DNA of 64,000 nucleotides from JAKZVK01 sp965248255 (GTDB lineage: Bacteria; Acidobacteriota; Terriglobia; Bryobacterales; UBA6623). The notes below the pieces were generated by a model. It did not search any database. It saw only the letters and a list, made by a program, of their open reading frames with translations, and was not told the origin of the DNA. Each line of letters starts with the position of its first letter. The stretch's first letter is position 1. Of the stretch, positions 52,125-60,254 are shown piece after piece. The stretch covers positions 620,001-684,000 of the forward strand of contig CBDFIW010000001.1 of NCBI GenBank assembly GCA_965248255.1, read 5' to 3'. The translations under genes were made by a program, and so were the position numbers.

Positions 52125-53728
52125 GTGCGTTTCAGGAACGTCGTGATCATCGCTTTGTTGGCAGCAGCCGTTCACCCCCTGGGGGGACAGCTACAGCCGA
52201 CGGGCGGGACGCTCATCGGTGTCGTCAAAACATCTGACAATTTAGCCCTGCCGGCAGTCATGGTGGAGATCCAAAATACGCTCACCGGGCAAACCTTCAT
52301 GACGATCACGGACGATGAGGGCAGGTATACCCAGATGAACGTGCCCGCGGCTGGCTCCTACCGGGTCAGAGCCTTCGCGGAAGGTTTCAACCCCGGTGAG
52401 CGTTCCGGGATTGAGATGTCGAACGGTAAGACACGGCGGGCTAATTTCCTGCTGACTCTTGCCACTCTGAGCCAAGACGACCTCGTTACCGCAGAAGCGC
52501 CGAGCATCGACGCCGCTGTCAATCTCGGGTCCAACCGGCCAGGCTACCTTTTACAATCCGCCCTAAACCCGGGAACGGCCTTCAACACCTACGGCCGCGG
52601 TATGGGCGAGGACGATCTCAACTCGGTCGAAGATCTGCCGATCGGCACAGACCTGAACGGCTTCAAGACCTGGGTCATGATGGGCAAGGAGCGCTTCGAC
52701 GGCTTCCCCCTGTTCAACTTTAAGAATCAGGCCGCCGCGATCCTGCCCTCGAACACGCCTGTTGGGCGCGGTGCACTGCACGTGGAGCTTAACGGCGAGC
52801 AGAGTCCCGCTTTCGGGATCGACGTCGTCGAAGCGCAACCGAGCTTCTTCAACCTTCCGCAAGGAAGCCAGATCGACGGTATCTTCACGGACCTCGACTT
52901 CATGAGAAAGGTCCATTGTTCGTGCTCTCATCCAGAGTAATGCCGAAGCCCGGCAACCCGAGCGCAAAGCCACCCGACAGGGGGAACTCCAGGTCAGGAA
53001 ACGGTTCGGTAAAGTTGTCAGGGAAGTAGCGGTACTTACAGGTTCCCGGCGGATTGAACGGCTGATAAGTATTCGGAAAGATCTCGTTGACGCTGAACTC
53101 GGCGAAAAACGCCGGGATCAGCCTTCCATCGAAGCTGAACGTCAACTCGGAGACGACGAAAACACCGACGCGCAGAGATCCGTCGGCCGTCATCTTGCCG
53201 ACGTCTTCCTACACGGTCACGCTGAGCGACGACTTCCAGGTAGAGCAGCTCACGCCGAGAGTCTTTTTCTGGACCGGCGAGTACTCCCGCCGAGCCGGCC
53301 GCGGCCTCGACGCGTTGTTCGACGCCGGCGACCCCACTAGTGCCGAAACATACGTGGACTTCGAGCAGGCCATCGACATTCTGGGCAACCTGCCGTTGGA
53401 ACCAGGCACGTTCATTCAGTTCGACGAGGTCGCCGATCAAGGGCCGTTCGGCAGGCACCTGCGCCGCTGCTTCATCGACCCCACGATGTTCTCATCGACT
53501 CGGGACGCCCTTATCGAACAAGCCGACGAGATCGACACGTTCCTGATGCGGGGAGATCCGGATTCCCTTGCCAACATCGAGGAGGCCACCTGGACCGTTC
53601 GGATCATCGACCTGAACACGAACAAGATGAGTCAAGGCGGTCCGCCGATTGATCAGACCAAAGAGATCGTCGACGCTGTGAGTGTCAATACCGTCACGGA
53701 CACTTGCGCCTTTGCCACCTGTCCCTGA
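52125..53728 (+). pseudogene. Exported carboxypeptidase-regulatory-like protein with internal inversion
   Basis: The first part starts at GTG 52125 (GGAGG nine bases upstream) with a signal peptide (VVIIALLAAAVHPLGGQ) and a CarboxypepD_reg-like domain (GTLIGVVKTSDNLALPAVMV, DDEGRYTQMNVPAAGSYRVR). The frame runs well to DGIFTDLDFMR at 52907 and then meets a stop at 52938. Between about 52903 and 53206 the minus strand instead reads a fitting protein (TADGSLRVGVFVVSELTFSF to ITLDESTNNGPFS). The plus frame resumes at YTVTLSDDFQVEQLTPRVFF and ends at 53728. Turning that segment round would give one protein of about 530 residues, apart from one base at a junction. Function unknown; probably outer surface. 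Confidence 0.6.
52903..53206. other. Inverted segment inside the exported protein gene
   Basis: Coding sense switches to the minus strand only within this stretch, with flanking plus-strand frames that fit its two ends in meaning. GGACCT and AGGTCC flank the left junction (52889-52914). No matching repeat was found at the right junction and no invertase gene adjoins. It could be a real microinversion, an invertible switch or an assembly artefact. Confidence 0.5.
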
Positions 53729-53878
53729 GTTTGGCGGCGACGCGGCGGGTAGAGGCAGCCGAAACCAGGCGAGTTTTAGCATCCCCTCAACCCTTGTTCT
53801 CGTCGGAAGGTCTGAGGTCCCAGCGACCGTAGGTTGGACTGAATTATTCACGTGACCCAAGACGGCAAGCGCTTAGTT

Positions 53879-54697
53879 CTAGCGGAGTCGGTCGCAGAAA
53901 GGCCCGATGCCGGCGAGGCGCGGCAGAACAGCGAGGGCGTTCTTATAGGCAATCTTCTCGCGAACTTCTTCCGTCACCGCCAACGTTTCGAGCAACCGTA
54001 CGAATGGTGCGGGCGTATAAAGCGGCGCCTCGGTACCGAAACAGATTCGCTCCGGCCCGACCGCCTCTAGCAGGGCCTCGACGGCCCCCGTGTTGAAGGC
54101 CCGCAGGGTGCCCATGTCGAACCACACGTTCTCCAGCGGACGTTTCTTCCAGGCGTCGATCGCCCGTTGGCGAAGGCCCAATACGCCCACCCCTAGATGC
54201 GCCGCGATGAACCACGTCCCGGGGAACCGCGAAGCCAGTTCCAGGTAGCTCTCGATCGGCACGTTGGCCGACTCATTGCCGACGTGGCTCAAGACGGTCA
54301 GCCCCGACGGCCCGATGACCTCTTCCATCAACTGCGCCAAACCGTGCGTGAGAACGTCGTACTGCCCCAACACCGGGTGCAGCTTCACGCCCACGACGTC
54401 GGGGTTCGACACTCCTTCGGAAACCCAGCGACGTGACGCCTCAAAATGGTAGGGATGCGCCACGACCATCGCGCTCAGCATCTCGTCCTTTGCGACCTCG
54501 GCAAGCGTATAGGCGTTGCCCGCGTCGACGCCCCCGTAGCAGGCTTCAATCGAGAACGCCACGCCGTGGGTCACGCCGGCCTCACGGTACAGCTCGCACA
54601 GGCGGGCGCCGTCCGCACTCATGTCGCTGTGGGTAAACTGCCCCAGGTGCGCGTGGACATCGACGATCGGCCGATTCGCTGAAGACATGGCTACCAT
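53879..54697 (-). CDS. Amidohydrolase-family TIM-barrel protein
   Basis: 272-residue cytoplasmic metal-dependent hydrolase (no signal peptide), related to the amidohydrolase-2 group. Motifs are IVDVHAHLGQF (HxH), VVGVKLHPVLGQYDVL, LTVLSHVGNES (His), WFIAAHLGVG (His), and ERICFGTEAPLYTP, where the usual catalytic Asp of FGTD is Glu. The start is ATG 54697, which overlaps the sialidase-like gene stop, or ATG 54688 just after. The overlap suggests a transcription unit with that gene. Substrate unknown; the Asp-to-Glu change may mean altered or weak activity. Confidence 0.85.
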   Translation of the reverse strand: MVAMSSANRPIVDVHAHLGQFTHSDMSADGARLCELYREAGVTHGVAFSIEACYGGVDAGNAYTLAEVAKDEMLSAMVVAHPYHFEASRRWVSEGVSNPDVVGVKLHPVLGQYDVLTHGLAQLMEEVIGPSGLTVLSHVGNESANVPIESYLELASRFPGTWFIAAHLGVGVLGLRQRAIDAWKKRPLENVWFDMGTLRAFNTGAVEALLEAVGPERICFGTEAPLYTPAPFVRLLETLAVTEEVREKIAYKNALAVLPRLAGIGPFCDRLR

Positions 54698-55869
54698 CCC
54701 CGCGGCCGGTCCCAGATCACGACTTTCGTGAAGGCGTTCTTAGGCGCGATTCCCTTGTCGCCAAAAGAGTCGCGTTCGCCGTAGACCACGTAATACACCG
54801 TGACGAGCCGCCCGTCCGATCTCTCGACTGTCACCGGGTAGCCGATGTCAGAGTGGTCTCCGTCCCAAGTGAGCATGACACGATCCTTCCTCGACCAACT
54901 GGCGCCCTCATCGCTGCTGATCATCGCTTGCACGCCGTAGGGCTTGTTGCGTTCGCCGTAGGTCAACAGGATGGCGCCGGAACGGAGTCGAAGAAGGTCG
55001 GCAGGATGCTCACGATTCTTGGTGATGCGGTTTGGCCGGCCCCAGTGGCGTCCCTTGTCGGAACTGAACGACGAGGCAAGATAGCCGCCCTCGTCCGAGC
55101 GCATGACAGCCATCAATCGGCCGTCCTTCAAGGGCGCCATGCAGGTCTCGTTAAAGGCATGAGCAATGACGGAGAGATCACCCCAGCTCTTCCCGCCATC
55201 GTGAGATCGAACAACGAAGCTGAAGGTGCCCCGCTTTCCTGGAGGCTTCGAGGGTTGTTTGCCGGCGTCGCGCAGCTTCTCGAGACCACCGGGCTCATCT
55301 TCTTCAGTTCGCGGGAGATAGCCGCCGTAGCCGGAGAGCAGCAACGACCCGTCATCGAATTCGAGGATCCGTCCGAAGGGGTACCCCCAGGTCAGGGGCT
55401 GAACATCGACCGAGATCGGCGCTTCCCACGTGTCACCGTTGTCCTTCGACCGAATGACGTAGGGGTTTGCCTTCCAGCCTTTATGTGAATAAGTCGCGCC
55501 CGGCCACGAGTACGAGACCGCGCCGAGCAGGAGCGTGCCGTCGGCCAACTGTCCCGAGGCGATCACGCCGTCGTCCGCTTCGGGCCGGTCAAAGATCGTC
55601 ACAGGCGCCGACCACGTACGCCCCCCATCCGTCGATCGCACCAGGCCCGCCTTGCCACCCTTCCCCACGTGTGCCGCGCCGTATTTGAAGGTGGCGAGCA
55701 GGAGCCCGTTTGGCAAAGCGATCACTCGTGGGAAGTAGCCGCCCTGGAAGACCGTATGCCGCTCCGCCTTCAGGTCCCGGACCTGTAGGGCCTCTTGTGC
55801 AACAGCCGATCGGGGAGCGGCAAAGCAGAAAAGGGTGACGGCGAGGAGGATCGGTGTTGTCATCGTCAT
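54691..55869 (-). CDS. Exported sialidase/BNR-repeat protein
   Basis: Exported six-bladed propeller protein of the sialidase superfamily, 392 residues from ATG 55869. That start gives a clean signal peptide (PILLAVTLFCFAAPRSAVA); the in-frame ATG 55926 would add a non-family leader. Five Asp-box motifs are visible: RSTDGGRTW, RSKDNGDTW, RSHDGGKSW, SSDKGRHW and SSDEGASW. The Arg triad that binds sialic acid cannot be confirmed. The gene sits with an amidohydrolase and an HpcH/HpaI aldolase, which suggests catabolism of a sugar-acid-like compound, but this is inference. It is divergent from the aldolase gene. Confidence 0.85.
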   Translation of the reverse strand: MTMTTPILLAVTLFCFAAPRSAVAQEALQVRDLKAERHTVFQGGYFPRVIALPNGLLLATFKYGAAHVGKGGKAGLVRSTDGGRTWSAPVTIFDRPEADDGVIASGQLADGTLLLGAVSYSWPGATYSHKGWKANPYVIRSKDNGDTWEAPISVDVQPLTWGYPFGRILEFDDGSLLLSGYGGYLPRTEEDEPGGLEKLRDAGKQPSKPPGKRGTFSFVVRSHDGGKSWGDLSVIAHAFNETCMAPLKDGRLMAVMRSDEGGYLASSFSSDKGRHWGRPNRITKNREHPADLLRLRSGAILLTYGERNKPYGVQAMISSDEGASWSRKDRVMLTWDGDHSDIGYPVTVERSDGRLVTVYYVVYGERDSFGDKGIAPKNAFTKVVIWDRPRGW

Positions 55870-55974
55870 TCGCGTGAAGGCCGCCTGGCGAATGCTCCAG
55901 AGAAAACCCAATCGTCCCACAATCAATGGAGGCCGCCTATCACGTACGCACCGGCTTGGGGCATAATAGCTCGA

Positions 55975-56754
55975 ATGACCAAGAGTCGAGTCTTAGAAAA
56001 ACTTCGCGGCGGAGGCTTCGTCAAGGTGGCCGGGGTCAGCCGCGTTACCGATCCCTGGCTGGCGGAAACGGTAGGGCGGATCGGCTACGACTGTATCTGG
56101 TTCGACATGGAGCACCGCTCGCACGGTTACGACACCATCGATCCCCTGTCGCTCGCTTGCCGCTCGACCAGCATCGATCTGATGGTGCGCGTTCACAAGT
56201 CCGAGTACGGCGACCCGATGCGCGCGCTCGAGTTCGGGGCGAACGGGCTGATGGTGCCGCACATTCGAAGCGCCGCCGAAGCGCGGCAGTGGGTCGATTG
56301 GGCGCGCTTCCCCCCGCTCGGCAAGCGCGGCTTCGACGGTGCCGGCGCCGATGCGAACTACGCCATGGACGATCCGCGAGAGTACCTCGAGCACGTTGCA
56401 AAAGAGGTCTTCCTGGCGTTCCAAATCGAGGACAAGGAGGCTGTCGAGCATCTTGATGAGATCGCCGCGGTTGAGGGCTTCGATCTGTTCTTCGTTGGCA
56501 TGGCGGACCTGAGCTTGAGCTACGGTCTGCCTTTGGACTTCAATAATCCCACGCTGCAAGATGTCCTCGATCGCGTGAACGAGGTGGCCTCGAAGACCGG
56601 CCGCTGGTGGGGGACGCCGACCGGCACCCCCGAGCACGCCCAAAGCATCCTGGACCGCGGGGGCCGCATGATCACCGCCGGGGGCGACCACATGGCGCTG
56701 GTGAAGGGTTTCAGCGATTCTTTCGAGAGCTTCTCGAAGGTCAGCCTGCGTTAG
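55975..56754 (+). CDS. HpcH/HpaI-family class II aldolase
   Basis: 259-residue metal-dependent aldolase that cleaves or forms 2-keto-3-deoxy acids (pyruvate as product). Family features are VRIGYDCIWFDMEHRSH-like strand (DMEHR), VRVHKSEYG (catalytic Arg), the metal ligands Glu in LAFQIEDKEA and Asp in FVGMADLSLSYG, and GANGLMVPHIRSAAEA. The start is ATG 55975, with CATAAT close upstream, which would leave almost no leader. It is divergent from the sialidase-like gene and convergent with galE 6 bp downstream. Confidence 0.92.
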   Translation: MTKSRVLEKLRGGGFVKVAGVSRVTDPWLAETVGRIGYDCIWFDMEHRSHGYDTIDPLSLACRSTSIDLMVRVHKSEYGDPMRALEFGANGLMVPHIRSAAEARQWVDWARFPPLGKRGFDGAGADANYAMDDPREYLEHVAKEVFLAFQIEDKEAVEHLDEIAAVEGFDLFFVGMADLSLSYGLPLDFNNPTLQDVLDRVNEVASKTGRWWGTPTGTPEHAQSILDRGGRMITAGGDHMALVKGFSDSFESFSKVSLR

Positions 56755-56760
56755 TCTAGG

Positions 56761-57723
56761 CTAGCCGCGTTGCATCTTGAAATCCCAAGCGCTGCGGACC
56801 GCGGACTCTAAGTCGTGACGGGCGCGCCAACCCAGTTGCTCTTCGATCTTACGCGGATCGGCCACCAACTCCGGTGGATCTCCTTCGCGCCGAGGCGCTG
56901 CCAGTTCTCGGACGGCACGGCCGGTGACTTGCCGCACGGCCTCGATGACTTCGCGAACCGAGTGCCCGCGTCCGGTACCGATGTTGAAGCCCCCGCTTGC
57001 CTCCTGCGGGGCCTCTAGCGTACGGATGTGGGCATCGGCGAGGTCTTCAACGTGAATATAATCGCGGATGCAGGTGCCATCCGGCGTCGGGTAGTCCTCT
57101 CCGAAGACCCGAATTCCCTCCCGTTCTCCGGCCGCGGTCTGGAGAACCAGCGGGATCAGGTGTGTCTCGGGGTCGTGCCTCTCGCCTCGGTCGCGGGTGG
57201 CCCCGCAGGCATTGAAGTATCGTAGGCAGAAGTAAGCCAGGCCGTGAGCTTGGCGGTACCAACGTAAGGCCCGTTCCAGGGCGAGCTTCGTTTCGCCGTA
57301 CGGATTGACCGGGTTCATCGAGGCCGACTCGTCGATCGGCATCGAAGCGGGCTCGCCGAACACCGCGCAGGTAGACGAGAAAACGAACCGGCCCACACCT
57401 GCCGCCTGGACCTCTTCGAGCAGGACGAGCGCCTTGGTGACGTTGTTCTCGTAGTAGAGACCCGGGTCGCGGCTGGATTCGCCCACCAGGGCGAAGGCGG
57501 CGAAGTGCATCACCGATGCGATGGGATAGCGATCGAAGACCTGGCGCAGATCTCCGCGATCACCGATGTCACCCCTCACAAAAGTCGCTTGGCCGGGAAC
57601 GGCGTCCCGGTAGCCGCGGGAGAGATTGTCGTACACCACGACTTTCTTGCCGCCCGCGAGGAGCCGCTCGGTGACGACGCTCCCGATGTAACCCGCACCA
57701 CCCGTGACGAGGATCAAGCGCAC
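56761..57723 (-). CDS. galE: UDP-glucose 4-epimerase
   Basis: Interconverts UDP-glucose and UDP-galactose. The extended SDR fold shows TGGAGYIGSVVTERL for NAD binding, HFAAFALVGESSRDP, SSTCAVFGEP, YGETKLALERAL (YxxxK) and RYFNACGATRDRGERHDPE, a GalE signature. GTG 57723 gives the family-like N-terminus RLILVTGGAGYIGS; ATG 57759 would add 12 residues and is the alternative. It is 320 residues long, slightly short of the usual 330-340. It is convergent with the aldolase gene and supplies sugar nucleotides, probably for surface polysaccharides with the rfb genes elsewhere in the window. Confidence 0.94.
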   Translation of the reverse strand: MRLILVTGGAGYIGSVVTERLLAGGKKVVVYDNLSRGYRDAVPGQATFVRGDIGDRGDLRQVFDRYPIASVMHFAAFALVGESSRDPGLYYENNVTKALVLLEEVQAAGVGRFVFSSTCAVFGEPASMPIDESASMNPVNPYGETKLALERALRWYRQAHGLAYFCLRYFNACGATRDRGERHDPETHLIPLVLQTAAGEREGIRVFGEDYPTPDGTCIRDYIHVEDLADAHIRTLEAPQEASGGFNIGTGRGHSVREVIEAVRQVTGRAVRELAAPRREGDPPELVADPRKIEEQLGWRARHDLESAVRSAWDFKMQRG

Positions 57724-57759
57724 ACCTCCGCCATGACACAGAGTTTGAGATTCTTGCAC

Positions 57760-58068
57760 ACGACGCTAAAGGAGAGGGAGGACCCAGGTCAACCGGCGAA
57801 CCTGTGCAGGCCATGCGGCGCAGATCCACCGGGCGCAGATACTAGTAAGTACAGCACCGCTGTTTCGAACCAGCACGATGCCGGAGCTCCCAGGCCGGTT
57901 TGCCCAAAAATCAATTCCGGAAGGGCGCAGGCGTGCTGCAGGAGGGCTGAATACAGAACGGCCTGATGATGCCACCGACCACGGGGAAGAAAAAGATATG
58001 AGTGGTTACGATCGGAATGCCGAAGCGGCAGTTGATCCCACAGCGAAGGCCGCGCCAAACCGTCGTGT
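57760..58068. other. Intergenic region, nothing recognised
   Basis: No gene, RNA gene or terminator can be supported. Short frames on both strands have no family-like sequence or ribosome binding site. Confidence 0.5.
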
Positions 58069-59006
58069 TCACTTGGCCGCGCACACGCCCGACTCGGATG
58101 ACGAAACCCGGCCCCCCGCGGGGGTGGGAGTGCTTCGCCTCGTGCGCCTGGCAGTACCGGGCGCTCCGGTGGTGCCAGTTGCCGTCGTACGGCTTGGTGA
58201 GCGGCTGACGCTAACGGACAGGGCACTCATCCCGTCGGACGCCACCATGGGCTGCTGGGCCATCGCAGACGGACCGGGCGAGCTGGGCGGAGAGGCGCCA
58301 GGAATACCGCCGCCACCGATCAAGCCACCCGACGCGGCCGCCAGTGCACCCAGCAGCATTCCCGCCTTTTCGCCGATCCCGGAGTTCAGCTCACCAAGTT
58401 TGCCAAGGTGCTTGATCTGTTCTGCCTGAATCTCTCCGATCTCGAAGGCCGCATCGGTCTCGTTGATCCGAACATCGTCTCTCGTGTTGGTAAACGTGGC
58501 CATCGAGCCGGCTGCCAGCGTCCGGACCTCTTCCCCATTCGGGCGGACCACCGAGATCTCTCCGCTCTCCACCGAGACCGTGGCGGCATCGGCTCGTGAA
58601 ATGTAGATGGACGCCTTGGTATCGCTGTCGCGGCAGAGGACTCGTAAACCCGCGGCGTGAAGGGCTCGTTCGCCCTTACCGGCGGCGATAATGTCGAGGG
58701 ACCCCCATCCAACTGTAAGGCGGTACGCGAGATCTGAACCCGCGAGCCGATTCCGACCAGGAAGCGCCAGCCATCCTGGAGGTTCAACCGAGTAGGCAAG
58801 TGTCCGCTCGTGACCGACTCTCCTTCGAAGACCGTGACATGCCCGGTCACCTCGGAGCCTCCGGCGAGGAATCGCGAGTCCGAGGTCGCGAAACCCACGG
58901 TCGGGCGCGGTTCGGCGGTAAGGCTAATCGGCGAGAGCCATGCCGCGACCAACAGCAACACGATCGCCTCTTGTCCTTTGAGTACGTCCCTCATATCTGA
59001 GCGCAC
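58069..59006 (-). pseudogene. Exported FecR-like protein, one-base frameshift
   Basis: Exported protein with a signal peptide (AIVLLLVAAWLSPISLTA) followed by a FecR-type beta domain: VGFATSDSRFLAGGSEVTGH and LQDGWRFLVGIGSRVQISRT. At about 58702-58706 a run of five C (G on the coding strand) appears one base short: the next frame continues as SLDIIAAGKGERALHAAGLR, then ATVSVESGEISVVRPNGEEV. The C-terminus after residue about 240 is Gly/Ala-rich (ASGGLIGGGG) and ends in low-complexity sequence. The family is abundant in Acidobacteriota; unlike true FecR no sigma factor is adjacent. Confidence 0.8.
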
Positions 59007-59179
59007 AACCCCTCCTACTTTAGCCTCGTGCGGGGGGAGAGACTAGGTGTATTATCCTCTCGATCGGGTGCCGGAGTCAAGTGAGTGTAAGGTGGGGGCC
59101 TCGCAAGAGACTGATGGGACAGAGGTTCCAATACAAGAGGAGCATCACTCATCCGCCTCGGCTGCGCCGCGCCGACCGG

Positions 59180-60040
59180 TCAGGGCGCTTCAGGCAGAAT
59201 GGGTACTTTCTTGCTTAATGAGTACACGCCGGGATCCAGTCTTGGGTCGACTTCCACACTCCGACCGAAGAGTTCGAATCTTTTCTCGCCGTCGCGCTCG
59301 CTGCGGATGTTCCACGGGACCTTCACTCCGCGGACGGCCCGGTACTTGGAAAAGACCGATTTTTCTTCGAACGGCACCCCAGACTGGGGATCTCGCCAGG
59401 TGTGGATCTGCTGAACAGGAAGTCGGTCGGACCGTCCGAGAAACAATGTGATGCCGTCGGCGTTGCTGTCGGTAACCTCGACGACGTCCGTGGGAACGTT
59501 GTCGATGATTTCCACGCCCCGGTAGTAAAAGTACATGTCGGGCTCGTTGAGCCGGTAGCGCAGAAAATAGAAGACGTCACGGCGGGTGGAATCGCGGTAG
59601 CGTGCAAGGCGCTCGGACGGCAGGGGTCGCGCCCCTCGGAAAGTAACTTCCCAGCCTTCGCCGTCACGAAACAGAGTGAAGTAGTCTCCCTTTTCCGTAT
59701 AGACCTCGCGGCGGCGGACCGGCAGCCACTCGGGTCCGGCGTCCTCCTTGACGGGCCCATAGTGTTCGTAGATGGTCATCTTGGCTAGACCGCGCACATT
59801 GCGGCGGTGGAAGGAGTAGGCGCGGCCGTTGTGGACGAGGTTGCGAACCTGGAGGAACCTCGAGCCGCCCAGCGCTTGGAGGCAGTCCTCCAGCAGTTGC
59901 CTGCCTTTTTCCTGACGCGTCTGCCCGAAGAGGGAGACCGTCCCCGGCAGTAGAAAAAGAGGCGTTCGGAGAAAGCTGCGCCGCGAGACAGCACCAGGAT
60001 GCCGCGGCAGACAGGGTTTTGGGGGACGATGACCGGTCAT
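59180..60040 (-). CDS. Exported protein, lipoprotein-sorting/LolA-like fold possible
   Basis: 286-residue protein from ATG 60040; longer in-frame starts add non-family sequence. A twin-arginine-like signal (SRRSFLRTPLFLLPGTVSLF) leads to QKGRQLLEDCLQALGG-type helix and then many short beta strands (RNLVHNGRAYSFHRR, KMTIYEHYGPVKEDAG, YRGVEIIDNVPTDVVEV, DGITLFLGRSDRLPVQ). The pattern of long beta strands resembles outer-membrane lipoprotein-sorting-type proteins common in Acidobacteria. No catalytic motif is visible. It is divergent from glnE. Confidence 0.75.
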   Translation of the reverse strand: MTGHRPPKPCLPRHPGAVSRRSFLRTPLFLLPGTVSLFGQTRQEKGRQLLEDCLQALGGSRFLQVRNLVHNGRAYSFHRRNVRGLAKMTIYEHYGPVKEDAGPEWLPVRRREVYTEKGDYFTLFRDGEGWEVTFRGARPLPSERLARYRDSTRRDVFYFLRYRLNEPDMYFYYRGVEIIDNVPTDVVEVTDSNADGITLFLGRSDRLPVQQIHTWRDPQSGVPFEEKSVFSKYRAVRGVKVPWNIRSERDGEKRFELFGRSVEVDPRLDPGVYSLSKKVPILPEAP

Positions 60041-60254
60041 GACAACGGTGAACGGAAACCAATGGGCGCAGCCGGTTTCCTGATCACTGCGACGCACGCC
60101 GGGTGGGTGACGTTGCGTCCCATAAGAAGTGTAGCAATGCTGCGCGGGCATCCAGCTTGCAGCCTACGGACGGATTAGCGTCGGTTCAACCCAAGTTGCA
60201 GCCGATAGACGCCCAAGCACAGCGCGCTCCCGGCCTGAGGTATCTTCAAGAGCA
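60041..60254. other. Divergent intergenic region with short repeat
   Basis: Contains CGGACGGATTAG (60169-60180) followed by GTCGGTT and ACCC, an arrangement also found at 41546-41574 before the VWA gene. No convincing promoter pair was identified for either gene. Confidence 0.4.
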
